Source: Tetrapyrgos nigripes (taxonomy: Eukaryota > Basidiomycota > Agaricomycetes > Agaricales > Campanellaceae). From it: a stretch of 64,000 nucleotides of DNA. Location of the stretch: positions 186,001-250,000 of the forward strand of contig JAACJM010000064.1 of assembly GCA_013368315.1 (NCBI GenBank), in the 5' to 3' direction. The notes under the pieces were generated by a model that had not been told where the DNA came from, ran no database searches, and saw only the letters and a list, made by a program, of their open reading frames with translations. Each line of letters opens with the position of its first letter. The stretch's first letter is position 1. A program made the position numbers and the translations under genes. Positions 35,163 to 46,487 of the stretch are shown in pieces.

Positions 35163-35763
35163 TAGGGCTCCTAACGGATCGGATGATCCGGCGATCATCC
35201 GCCGATGGACAGTCGGATTTCGGATGCGGATTGGGACTTGTAGTCCTTCCCATCCGAACGGATTACCATCCGAGGATCCGAGGATCATCCGCGGATTGGG
35301 TAGGGGCATGAGAGGTGGGTCTATAGTGGAGAAAACCAAGAATGATGTGACGAGGAGGCTGGGTGGAGGTGTGGTAGTGTTCTCGGACCTTTCCGAGTGG
35401 CCACATGCAAGCCACATGGCCAACAGAATCAAGGAAAGACCACTGCGGCATCGTGGGAAATGACATGTTGACATGCCACAATTTCCTGAGACAGTCAGAA
35501 ATTGTCACTACTTGGACCTTTTATGTATTTTAGGCATGGAACACATGTATACTCAAAGAAAACAATGAAAAAAATAAATTTTCAAGTTTTTCTATGCGAG
35601 ATAAGGTCCCTAAGGCAAGTGCCGCCACTTTCGGCACACAATCCGTCGGATGATCGGCTATCCGTCGGATGCCATCTGCCGGATGCGGATTGGGACATTT
35701 GGACGACCCATCCGAACGGATTGGCATCCGAATCCGACCCAATCCGATCCGTTAGGAGCCCTA
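35163..35763. mobile_element. hAT-type MITE with perfect target duplication
   Basis: A 601-bp element. Both ends read TAGGGCTCCTAACGGATCGG inwards, and it is flanked by perfect 8-bp direct repeats GTAAAGAA (35155-35162 and 35764-35771). Inside each end are clustered ATCCG/CGGAT motifs that form secondary inverted repeats. There is no transposase. Eight-base duplications and TAG-type ends point to mobilisation by a hAT transposase, though the termini differ from the hAT copies at 14364 and 60478. Confidence 0.92.
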
Positions 35764-35771
35764 GTAAAGAA

Positions 35772-36395
35772 TCAAGATGGATAGATAGATAGATACAACT
35801 CGTAACTTGCTCATCCTCAAAGTGACCGCCAGTCACTAGTTACCGTTACCTAGTAGTTAGAGAGCCCTCTGGGTGCAATGATCAATCTGCGCATATTACC
35901 TTGGCCACTGGTTACTGGTACCGCGTGCCACTGCCATCATGGTCACAAACACCAAATACCAGACACCAGATACACTGGCGAAATACCTTGACAAGAATGC
36001 ATCATGTATGGATGGCATTCCGCATTCCATCAAGATGTTACGAGTCCGAAATGAAATGTAGGATGAGTCTTATGGTGCACTTTTTTCGTCACTCTATCCT
36101 GCATCCTTTGTATTTGTTTATCCTATTTGTCAGCAGTACTGTAGTTGCTTTTCTTCGTCGCTCCAAGTTGCATAACCGGCGAAGGGCCGCGGGGCGGCAA
36201 AGCCCGCTACCCACACGCCAGTGGGCAGATGGCTCTCCGAGTCCACACCCTCCACGCATCCACTGAAAGGAATTTCTGAAGTACTCTCGATTATGTACAT
36301 GTGAAACTAGGATTTGTCAAGTACTCTCAATTATGTACATGCCTTCAATTTAAATATATCTGCATCATAGACTCATTCATTTGTGTCACACAACC
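35772..36395. other. intergenic, upstream of the Copia element
   Basis: No gene supported. Contains a (GATA)n tract at about 35776-35795. Two near-identical 22-bp stretches around AGTACTCTC.ATTATGTACATG, 40 bp apart, begin near 36280 and 36320. Confidence 0.4.
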
Positions 36396-36795
36396 TGTTG
36401 AAATATATACCTTCCATGTATAGTAACTATGATTCTATATGGAGTTATTATGAAACTTCTACGTAGCTATAAGTATGCTAGTCCTCCAGGACATTCTCTG
36501 ACAATACTCTTATCTCTTACTATGTAGTGATATCTCTGTAGATAGCAATATGGCCAATGGCAACATCCTCTTAGTCTCTAGGTATGTCCATGGACAATGT
36601 AGATATTAGTAATTACATGCTCTTTATCTAGTATAAAAGCTCTCTGTAAAGTTGTAGATACTACAGAACAATATCCAGTTCTATCTGCTCTACAAGCAAC
36701 TCGTATCTAAGCTCTACTAGCTTTCTACTCAGCACTCTATTTGGTGAGCCCTACTGACTGGTCACCCTACATGCTAAATATTTGCTGCTTCATTA
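36396..36795 (+). repeat. 5' LTR of the Copia element
   Basis: 400 bp, starts TGTTGAAATATATACC and ends GCTGCTTCATTA. Contains a likely TATA box (AGTATAAAAGC near 36629-36639) that would drive the element transcript. Confidence 0.9.
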
Positions 36796-36808
36796 GGTTA
36801 TGGGCCCC
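36796..36808 (+). promoter_or_regulatory. primer-binding site of the Copia element
   Basis: GGTTATGGGCCCC directly after the 5' LTR. It resembles the internal initiator-Met-tRNA segment used as primer site by Drosophila copia and many fungal Copia elements (half-tRNA priming). The match is from memory of the family, not computed. Confidence 0.6.
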
Positions 36809-37631
36809 AAGGGCCATCAATGCTGGTCTTATCAACAATACATTGTCAAGATGGATTGCATTGTTGAGGTCAATGGCGAGCTCATCACTGAGTAAGCTGT
36901 CGGACTCGATGTTGTGCAGTTGGTGGATTGATGTTTCGCTTTATCTCCTTCTTCATCTATATTGCCTGGTAAAATATATAACCAGGGTTCAGTTTAGAGT
37001 CGCATTAGGCACTCTTTGCTGGTTTAGTTATAGATCTAGATAAGTCACTTTATACCTGTAACAGTTATTTGTGGAACCCTTATGGATCTACAGATAGTTG
37101 TATGCAGAGTGACTGGCACGCTTTGCAGCCTCCACTTTAGTGTGGGACTGTTTTTCGCACTCAGGCAAAACTCTGTAGTCATTCAGATGAGCCAGGGGCA
37201 TTTATAAAAGTCGCTGATCTAGATCTATAGAAAAACAGTAGTTAGATAGTGCTCCCCTATATGATTTAAGGCATCTATACACCCATTAGGAAGTACTGTG
37301 CCACTACGGTCAATATTGCGACTTCTAGAGTAATCATGTGCTCTCTGTCAAGAGTATGGTCTCTGACAGTGTGAAATTGATCGAGAAGCACTGATGAAGT
37401 TAATATAGGATTCCATTATGTGCACGTACCGACGAACAGTTTTCTATTGGCATATAGTTGATTAATGCAAATGTATTATGTACATTCCTTGTCTGGGGTG
37501 TTTGCTCAGAAAGGAGAAGGAATTATTGTGATCATCCTATACACTGTGGTTGTATTAGACCCTTCGATGTTCCTTGGTACTTGTGACCTATTGAATGCAC
37601 ATCTTTACTGATTGATGCTTCATAGATCAAC

Positions 37632-38620
37632 ATGTCTTCCAACAACGCTAACAACAACTCTGAAAGCATCTTCAACGTTCCCATCCTCAATACTACCAAT
37701 TATGAGTTTTGGAACTATGCTATCACCCGCCTCCTTGAAGCCAAAGGGCTTAGCAGGGTTGCTTCAGGTACCCAGAAGTGTTATGTGAACACAAGTCCCA
37801 CTGAAACAGGTAATGCACCTTCTTTTCCTGAAGGATTTGTACAAGTTCCTGATGAAGTTTTTAATGCTTTAACTGAATCCAAACAATCGTCCTATAACCA
37901 AATTGTTGATACCTTTACTGATCAATGGAATCAATAAAACACGATTGGGAATTAGTTGAAACTTATAAGCTTCAAAGTTCTTGGGATGACAAAGATGAAC
38001 AGGCTTTGGGTTATATTTCCTCCTTTCTTCCAAATGATGTGGGTTTGGAAATGAAATAGATGAAAAAACCGTTGTGCCAAAGCAAAAGGAGATTATACCT
38101 TGCATATGCTTTGGGAAAAAATAGACAAGAAATACAGTTCTCCTGGCCCGACATCATGGTTCTTAGACTTTAAACAGTTCATGTCTTGGATACTTGATGA
38201 GAAGAAAGATCCTGCAAACCAGATTGCATCTCTGGGGGCAGTTCTCACACGTCTTAAAGCCTATGGATTCACAGTTGATGACAAGTTTAGAGCTCTTTTC
38301 TTGATGGATTGCATTTTGCAATCCTGGGGAAACTATGCTCAATTCACACTTGCCACTATTGAACCAAAGAACCTGACTATGGCACATGTGGAAGGACTTA
38401 TTCTCGTTGAGTACAAACGACGGGCTGGTCAATCTTCTGAATCATCTCTTCTGACCCGCATTACTGGAGATAAACAAAAGTTTGATTCTGCATCCAATTG
38501 GAACACTCAGAAGGCTGGATCTTCTAATCAGAAGAACCAAAACAAGGGTAAGGGTAAACAACCCAAACCTCAGGAACCTTCTAATAACTGTTGCAACAGG
38601 AGATGCGAATCAAGGGGGAG
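37632..38620 (+). pseudogene. Copia gag region
   Basis: Starts at ATG 37632 with MSSNNANNNSESIFNVPIL, followed by TNYEFWNYAITRLLEAKGL, the usual Copia gag opening. The frame breaks at the stop near 37937; it continues in another frame (HDWELVETYKLQSSWDDKDE near 37945) and again from 38100. The region near the C terminus (SNNCCNRRCESRG) is where a zinc knuckle would be expected, but only a poor remnant is visible. Confidence 0.8.
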
Positions 38621-40568
38621 ATAAAAAGAAGAAAACTCGTCACAGTAAGAAGAAGAAGGGTTCCAAAAAAGGTGCTGCTCATTTAGCTAATCCAGAAGTC
38701 GAAGCTGATTCAGATTCTGATGATGATGCTCCTTTAATGGTAACCGCTTTTATGGCAAATCCTTTTATGAATGCCACATTAGATCCTATCAAAATCAGTG
38801 ATACTGATGATCTACCAGAGACATGTGAGCAACCCATTTATGAACTTCTTCCCTATCATAACTTTCTGATTGTCCGATCAGATTGCTTTATTGACAAGAA
38901 CAATGATTCTTCTTTGAAGGAAAGAGTAAAGCAGAACTTAGCTAAACAGGTCAGACCGCAAACGATTTTGGGTTACTTCATTCTTACTCATTATGAGAGA
39001 CTCATGATCAATGAACTCGCACAGGAGACAGTTGATTTTGAAAGCTTTCTCAGAGTAGAAGCTTGTCATCAAATGACCCGTAAGCTAGCTGAAATTTGGG
39101 ATTACACATACAATTCTGATGGCACTCATACAGAACCTTATCTTCAAGCAAAAGAGGATCTCAATGGTGACGAAGACATGGCAAACCAATGGTTTGATCA
39201 TGAAGGAACTATTCATCCCATTCAGAAACAAATCGAGGAAGAGGTTGAGTATTTTTGCTGTTATATCATGAATAAAGCTTTGTCTGATATGCACACCCAT
39301 AAATGGATTCCACAGCAGTTTAAAAAATATGAGCCAGTTCCTTCAAAGCCTCCTTCCTTAATTGAGAGAGCTTACTGGCCTACTCCTGCTCAATCTATTA
39401 TGCGCACAAATGGTGTTACAATTAACACTCAATTTCATGATACATCACTGTATCCTGATTTTATTCGCACTCTACCTTTTAATCATACCAAAGCATCATC
39501 GTCATCTTCAAGTAGAAAGCGAAAGGCTGTTCGAGGTTCATCTTCTTCTGAGTCATCAGATTCTACATCTTCGGATCATAGCAAAGAAAGTTCCTTTAAA
39601 TATATTCCTCCGAGTGTTGCATTCAAAATGTGGCAAGACAGAATGTCTCACATGTTCACAGATCCAATCCTCGAGAATATGAAAAGAGAACCTGATGAAT
39701 CTGGAAATACCTCGAAGAAACCTCGCTATGATGCACCTTTAGAAGAAGAAGCTGGTCCCTCATCTCTGGCAGATGCTATCAACATTTCCATTTCGTCTGG
39801 ATATCTTGCCGATGATGATGGTGTTAGTCTTGGTTCAGAATCAGATGTGGAAATTTATATTGATGGAGACGAAACTATGGCTTTCTGGCAAGTATTTCAC
39901 ACTTCTAATAAAAATAGTGCACTCATACAGTTGCCTCAGATCTCAATGTCATCGGACTATTGTGAATCTCATACAGTCCTAGTGGCTATAGACAATTGTA
40001 CTATTAATATAAAAGATGTGCCTGTATTTATTTGTGAACAAAGTTTTGTTGCTCATGCACATTGCTCAATGTGTGAAAAGTATCCTTTGAATAGTATTTG
40101 TAAGAGTAAGATCACTGATGAAATAACCTATTGGGTTTCAGATTCGGGTGCATCAACTCACATTACAAACAATTTGATGGATTTTGCTCAATACCATAAG
40201 TTACCCAATCCAATTCCACTTCAGATTGCTGATAAAAGATCTGAAATTTACCTTGAAGGTGTTGGAACTGTGTTTATTGAACATATCAACGAAGAAGGAG
40301 TCAAACATACTATAAAACTATACCCAGTGTTTTATCAACCAACTTGCACACATTGTTTGTTGTCTTGAGGATGTATTCTTCGAGAAGGATATACTATGAA
40401 ATCTCACAAGATGGCAAGTCCGAGTTTCGGAAAGAAGTAGATCAAAGTCTTCTGATGACATTATTACCAATGCATCGAAAAGACAATTTGCATTGGCTCA
40501 AATCGAAGATAATCATTCCTGAGTCAGCAAATTTATCATCTACTCTTACTGATTATGACACCGTGCAT
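38620..40568 (+). pseudogene. Copia segment: long unassigned linker plus aspartic protease
   Basis: A long open frame to 40368 starts with a lysine-rich stretch (KKKTRHSKKKKGSKKG) and runs about 480 residues with no domain I recognise. It includes acidic serine clusters and a second basic motif (SSRKRKAVRGSSSSESSDS). It then reaches the retropepsin active site YWVSDSGASTHITNN at about 40130-40175. A frame change follows near 40370, and the pre-integrase part begins before the MITE. The linker is unusually long for a Copia polyprotein. Confidence 0.75.
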
Positions 40569-41296
40569 CAGTGTTGTCGCGGTCAGCGACTAGTCATTTC
40601 AGTCACCCACGGTCATGGTCGGTAACTGAGAAATGACCGCAATGACCATAACTATGACTGAGTTACTATATTTGGTATTTAGCTGACAAATCTGACTGAG
40701 GTGCTTTGCCCCTTTCTTTGAAATACAGCATTTGTGACCCATGCCTTTGTCATGGGGACTCATATCATTAACAGAAAAATTTCCTCTATATATCAAGTGT
40801 GTATCCTGAGCATTTGAGTCTTTATCTACTAATTTGTACAATTCAAGCTCTTCATCTAAGCTCCTGATAGCACTTCTTTGATAGATATCAACCCATAAGT
40901 CCAATGAAAAGTCAAACAGATCATGAATACTGACTGAGATCTTTGCTGCATCTGGAGAGAACATAAATTCATCAATATCACTGTCATTGTTCGTCTGATT
41001 CTCCAATAAAACCTAGGCAGAAGATGCAAAATCTGGGCGACAACGCTCCGGTGCACCCAAAAGATATCAAAGCAATACATACAGGACACTTATACTTGGA
41101 ATTAATGATTGTAAACTACTGTAGACCCAATCAGAGGGTTGACAAAACGCTATGACGCAGGCATTCGGAAATGTCCAGCGGTCACCTTGATGCACGTGAA
41201 AGTCAAGTCATCGAAATGACTTTGGTGACTGTTGTTGACTTCTGACTTTTGCATTGACTTGACCGTGACTGCACGGTCGGTGACCGTCCAACACTG
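40569..41296. mobile_element. hAT-type non-autonomous element inserted in the Copia element
   Basis: 728 bp with CAGTGTTG ends on both sides and further partly matching subterminal GGTCA/ACCG motifs. It is flanked by a perfect 8-bp duplication CCGTGCAT (40561-40568 and 41297-41304). Joining the Copia sequence across it links YDTVH to NHYGHAGKAVE, the expected pre-integrase zinc-binding region. A minus-strand open frame inside (41006-40599) has no recognised domain and may be a relic of a transposase or captured sequence. Confidence 0.92.
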
Positions 41297-41304
41297 CCGT
41301 GCAT

Positions 41305-43080
41305 AACCACTATGGACATGCTGGAAAGGCAGTGGAAAGTCATATCATAGAAAATACTAAAGGCTTGAAACCTTTTAAGGTACCTAAACATAGTGTATGT
41401 TGAGGCTGTGCCTTAGGCAAGACTCCTTCAAAATCTTATCCTTTATCAGAAAAATGAGCTACTGAAGTATTAGAACTTGTGCATACAGATGTGAAACAAC
41501 AACCATCTGTATCATATCACAAGTACGAGTATTTCGTTGTCTTTCTAGATGATTTTAGTTCTTTCCCTGTCGCCTTCCTATTAGTTAGGAAATCTGATGT
41601 CTTTAAGTCTTTCAAAATGTATGTTGCCTGGGCAGAGCAGTCTACTGGCAAAAAACTAAAGACTTTACGATCAGATTTGGGAACAGAGTTTATGAATGAA
41701 GATTTTGACAACTTTCTTGCTGAAAAAGGCATTAGAAGACAAAAGTCAGCCCCATACATACATGAACAGAATGGTCGTGCCAAGAGAATAATTAGAACAC
41801 TCAACGAGAAGTCAGAATCCATGCGCCATCATGCAAATGGACCGCCTTCTTGGTGGGAATTTTCTCTTGCCACAGCTACTTTTGTAGCATGTCGCACACT
41901 GATAAAATGACTCAATTGGAAAACTCCTTTTGAATTGTGGTACAAAAAGAAACCAGATGTATCATATTTCCGTTCTTGGGGATGCGCTGCATATGTATTC
42001 ATCCTAGAAAAGAAAAGAGTAAACAAACTCTCCCCAAAATCGGAATTAATGATCTTTGTTGGTTATGAAAAAGGTTCTAAAGCCTGGTTATTCATGAGAC
42101 ATGACAATTCACTCTTTGTTAGTCCACAAGCACTCTTCATTGAGAAATGGTTTCCACGAGTCTTATCAACCGAAACAGAAGAAAGCGACAAATCCACCAA
42201 ACCTGTCCAACCTTCTGAACTAATGCGCAGTTTGCACAAACAGGGTACAAATAATCTCCCACCTGACCCTGTAATACCCCTCGATTTAGATGACCTGTTC
42301 CGAGATTGTTTTGATGATCAGGGTCCACCACCCCATGAAGGTAATGGTGATCATCAAAATATTGATGATGGAAATGGTTCGGATAAAAGTTCCGATGACC
42401 ATGATCCTGGTGCACACCAACCTTCTGATCTAAATGACTCCGAAACAGAATCTATACAATCTTGTGAACCAACTCCACCACCTGCACCAGAACCACCTGC
42501 TCAAGTACCTGCTGATCCTGTACCTGTACAAGGTCCTCAACCAGTTAATCCACATAACGTTGATTTAACTACTGGTAGATTTATAAATAGAGAACCTAAT
42601 CCAAATCAGACTAGATCTTCAGATCGTCAATCTAGACCAAATTGGAGAATTACAGATCCTAACATGCAACACAGTAGAGACATACCACGTGGTGGATGGA
42701 CTAGAGTAACTCTGAGAGTAACTCGTTCTCAATCTCGTGCTACTGGTTCACAAACTGTAACAGATCCAACTCCATCTACTTCTCAAATCAGAGAAGAGAG
42801 TGACAATGAAGATCAATCTAAAACAGAAGCAGGACCTAGTAGAGAAATCGCGGAGTTTCTTGAACAAGATGTTTTAGAACAACGTGTACAACAAGGGGGA
42901 GTATGGTTACAAAATTATCTCTTATTGCAGGCGTTTATAAATAAAAAAGAAGGAAGTTCCTCTGTGACACCTCTTTTGATTCACAATACTCCTATTGCTT
43001 TAGTGGATGAATATCCATATCATCATGATACCAATAGAGATCCAGATCCAAAAAATAAAACAGATAAAGTTACCAAAGAT
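41305..43080 (+). pseudogene. Copia integrase region
   Basis: One frame runs through from the MITE edge with three in-frame TGA codons (41401-41403, 41455-41457, 41908-41910). Seen: the pre-integrase zinc segment (HSVC-stop-GCALGK), then ELVHTDVKQ (first Asp), TLRSDLGTEFMN (second Asp), PYIHEQNGRAKR (catalytic Glu), and the C-terminal TPFELWYKKKPDVSYFRSWG. A long proline- and acid-rich linker follows before the reverse transcriptase. Each TGA sits where an Arg codon CGA would fit. Confidence 0.85.
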
Positions 43081-44636
43081 CTGATAGACTATTGGGAAAA
43101 TAAGACCTTTGTGCAGCACTGGACATCAACAAATGATTTCAGGAATGCTCCAAAGGATCTTAAAAAAGAATGGGAAGAAGCTTGTCAGTATGAGATTGAT
43201 CAATTGAAAAAACGAAATGTCTTTGAATTGGTAGATCTCCCCAAAGGTCGTAAACCAGTCAGATGTCATTGGGTATTCAATATCAAATCAAACAAAACAA
43301 AACATGCAGGACTTGTTGCAAAGGAATTGATTATAACAATGTTTTCAGTCCAGTAGTCCGCTTTGAAACAGTTAGACTGTTACTTGCCATTGCTGCTATA
43401 GAGAATTGGGAGATCAAGGCACTAGACATCAAAAGTGCTTTTCTCTATGGACTTCTTGACGAAGAAATCTATATGATGCAGCCTGATGGCTTTGTTAATC
43501 AGGACAGAAGCAAGGTTTGGAGGTTACGCAAGGCACTTTATGGTCTGAAACAAGCAAGCTTAGCCTGGTGGACTGAATGCACAAAGTATATGCAATCTTT
43601 AGGCTTTAAGCACTTACATTCAGATGCCGGCGTATATATTTATTGTATGAATGGCAAAACCATAATAGCCATCATATATGTAGATGATGTGTTATGGATG
43701 GGTTCAGATCTGCAATTATTAAACAGATTGATGAATCAATTCATGGCTAAATGGGAATCTCATGATCTCAGAGATGCAAAGGAATTTTTAGGCATGTGCA
43801 TAGAACGTGATCGAAAGAAAAGTATTCTTACTCTCGATCAAGAAGACTATTTAGAAAAAGTCATCAAACATTTTGGTGCTGAGAATATGAAGCACACAAC
43901 GACGCCTATGCCACAGTCATATATTCCTTTAGCACACGATGGTAATGTTGATACCAAAGTTAGAACTCTGTTCCAACAAGTGATTGGCTCAATCCTTTAT
44001 CTTATGCTTGGTACTCGAGCTGATATAGCTTTTGCTGTTATCAAGTTATCAACATACTCAGCAAATCCCTCACCAGACCATCTAAAGAAAGCTATGTACA
44101 TCATAAGATACTTACTTTCTACGAAACATTATAGACTCATCTATGATGGATCTAAATCTAGTGGTCTTATAGGTTTTTGCGATAGTGACTGGGCACAAGA
44201 TAGAGATAATTGTCATTCACAGACTGGCTTTATATTTGAGCTTGCACAGGGCTCAGTCTGCTGGTCAAGTCGAAAACAAAAAACTGTTGCATTGTCCTCC
44301 ACTGAAGCCAAGTACATGGCACTTTGTGAATGTGTGAAACAGGCTCTATAGATTAAAACTCTATTAAAGGAAATTAATTTTAAATTGAATCATGTTCCTA
44401 TTGTTGGTGACAATCAAGGCTCGATCTTTATTAGTCAAAATCCTATCACTGAATCAAGATCGAAGCATATTGATATACGTTACCATTTTATACGAGAACT
44501 GATTCAGGAGTCTAAAAAGATCCAGCTCTATTTTACTCCTGGAAACGAAAATCGTGCAGACCTTCTAACGAAGAATCTTGGGCACATTAAGTTTCTTAAA
44601 TTCCGAAATGAGTTAGGACTATTCTTTGATTCTTAA
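43081..44636 (+). pseudogene. Copia reverse transcriptase and RNase H
   Basis: Opens with EWEEACQYEIDQLKKRNVFE and PVRCHWVFNIK, shifts frame near 43310, then continues with IKALDIKSAFLYGLLDEEIY, LRKALYGLKQASLAWW and the polymerase active site IIYVDDVLWMG. The RNase H part has FCDSDWAQDRDNCHSQTGF and ALSSTEAKYMALCECVKQAL. It meets an in-frame TAG at 44349-44351, where Trp is usual, and closes with RSKHIDIRYHFIRE and ADLLTKNLG. The catalytic YVDD is intact but the polyprotein cannot be made whole. Confidence 0.9.
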
Positions 44637-44795
44637 ATATACTTATGGGTTGGAAACAACTGTCAAGATTTTCACATCAAATTTCAGAGTGGATACTACT
44701 CGCATTCCATTATGTTTATGCTCATTCAAGAATCATTTAATCCTTGATGTGCGCTTACAATGCTGCACTTAAGTCCACATCTAAAGCGAGGGGAG

Positions 44796-45195
44796 TGTTG
44801 AAATATATACCTTCCATGTATAGTAACTATGATTCTATATGGAGTTATTATGAAACTTCTACGTAGCTATAAGTATGCTAGTCCTCCAGGACATTCTCCA
44901 GACAATACTCTTATCTCTTACTATGTAGTGATATCTCTGTAGATAGCAATATGGCCAACGGCAATATCCTCTTAGTCTCTAGGTATGTCCATGGACAATG
45001 TAGAAATTAGTAATTACATGCTCTTTATCTAGTATAAAAGCTCTCTGTAAAGTTGTAGATACTACAGAACAATATCCAGTTCTATCTGCTCTACAAGCAA
45101 CTTGCATCTAAGCTCTACTAGCTTTCTACTCAGCACTCTATTTGGTGAGCCCTACTGACTGGTCACCCTATGCTAAATATTTTGCTGCTTCATTA
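44796..45195 (+). repeat. 3' LTR of the Copia element
   Basis: 400-bp partner of 36396-36795, directly after the polypurine tract at 44783-44795. Confidence 0.9.
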
Positions 45196-46129
45196 CTTGG
45201 ATTGAGTCAAGTTTGCATTAGAGATGGCGCTCATCTATGGCATCAATCCCTTCTATCAAATACCTGGACGTCTCGGTGGGCAACTCGATGCAAGAGATGT
45301 TCCCATGATGTCAATGAAAGTTTTTTATCCTTCTGATGTTCCCTCAACACTGATCTCTGCTTGGAAGTAAACCTCCCGTTTGCCTTCCATTCTTTCGCAA
45401 CCTGTCCATCGACAACTAGGTCTCCAGTGGGAACCAAAACCCAAGCTTCTCCCGTGGTGAGATATGCCATGGCTTTTGATGTCGTTATCCAAGGATCCAG
45501 AGAGCTATGGGCAGTGTGATTTTTGCAAAGCTTGGTTATGGTGTGGATAAATTTGTCTTAGCCAAAAAGGGATAAGAGCCATGTTTTGTGGTATGTCTCT
45601 CTCGCAGAATATTTATGGGCCAAATACGGGGAGAACATGCGTGCTGGGTCATTCGCGCCGCCACCTTCCATGATCAACCAGCTCTGACCTCGTAATTCCA
45701 GGGGCATCAGCCCGAGTAGACCTTAGGTGCACAACCTTGGACGCCTAGACTCTGCGTGACTCAGCCGGCAACTTCGGACACTTACCCAATGCATTGAACG
45801 ATCCTTGATTTTATTGTTACAAGCTTACTACCTGCGGGATACACAGTTCCCTAACTTTCATTGATGACTATGGCCTTGAAGGTAAATTGACACAAAGTGA
45901 TTGATGAATATGATGTAGCCATAGATCACTTGTGGGGAGTTCTTTCTTCAAACAAACAACGCAACGACTTCGAGCCTAGTCTCTTATAAACAGGGATTGA
46001 GATCCATGTGGCATGGATATCGACTTCGAATGCAGACAACAACAAACTGCAAACAAAATGTACAGTTAGGATAACCAAAAAAGTAAGGGATAAGACTCAT
46101 CCTGCATTTCATTACGGACTCATAACTCT
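45196..46129. other. intergenic, no supported gene
   Basis: A minus-strand open stretch at 45470-45243 (MAYLTTGEAWVLVPTGDLVV) has protein-like composition but no recognised family or neighbouring exon. It may be the remains of a gene hit by the Copia insertion. The rest shows nothing. Confidence 0.35.
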
Positions 46130-46487
46130 TCAAGAGCAAGTGGCAGTGCCCGTCGGATCCTGGTCATTAAAGGTGCATTCATCGTTTGTGTTTTGGCACT
46201 TTATTCATGTTAGCATCCAGTTAGCATTATACCCGACCTTGTTTCACAGGGTTTCTTACTGGAAATGCTGTGTCACAAGGGACCTGGAGCAAAACTCCCT
46301 CATCTGGATCATATTGGCATACACCATTCATATCTCGCACAATGCAGAACTATGGCACGCAGTCAGACAATTTTAAGTGAAGAGCAGATAAGTTACGCAC
46401 ACCACTGAAAGTCGTTCTCTTGGCAGCTATCGCGACTGAAGTCAAGCTGGCCAGAAAAACAAGAAGCGAAACAGAAGAAAAGCGCAT
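46130..46487 (-). CDS. small secreted four-cysteine protein
   Basis: 68 aa in three exons (46487-46401, 46349-46260, 46159-46130), each junction in phase 0 with GT-AG introns of 51 and 100 bp. MRFSSVSLLVFLASLTSVAIA is a clear signal peptide. The mature chain of about 47 residues has four cysteines, in the contexts FCIV, GVCQY, VPCDT and the C-terminal TATCS. No known domain is recognised. Small secreted cysteine-containing proteins of fungi include effectors, but also housekeeping surface proteins; function cannot be told here. Its closest neighbour in kind is 47398-47720 on the other strand, head-to-head, 0.9 kb away. The last exon is only nine codons, so the 3' end deserves transcript support. 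Confidence 0.7.

Larger units (their letters stand above)
36396..45195 (+). mobile_element. Copia (Ty1/copia) LTR retrotransposon, decayed, 8.8 kb
   Basis: Two 400-bp LTRs (36396-36795, 44796-45195) enclose gag, protease, integrase and reverse transcriptase/RNase H in the Copia order on the plus strand. A GGTTATGGGCCCC primer-binding site follows the 5' LTR, and the purine run AAAGCGAGGGGAG precedes the 3' LTR. The LTRs differ at roughly ten positions. The coding region has frameshifts, several in-frame stops and a MITE insertion at 40569-41296. A matching 5-bp target duplication was not found, so one flank may have been rearranged. Confidence 0.93.

Noticed and set aside
40599..41006. A real gene on the minus strand inside the MITE
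   Set aside because: The open frame has no recognised domain and lies wholly within a non-autonomous transposon; treated as part of the element.
36391..45200. 5-bp target duplication for the Copia element
   Set aside because: The five bases before the 5' LTR (CAACC) do not match those after the 3' LTR (CTTGG), under either choice of LTR end.
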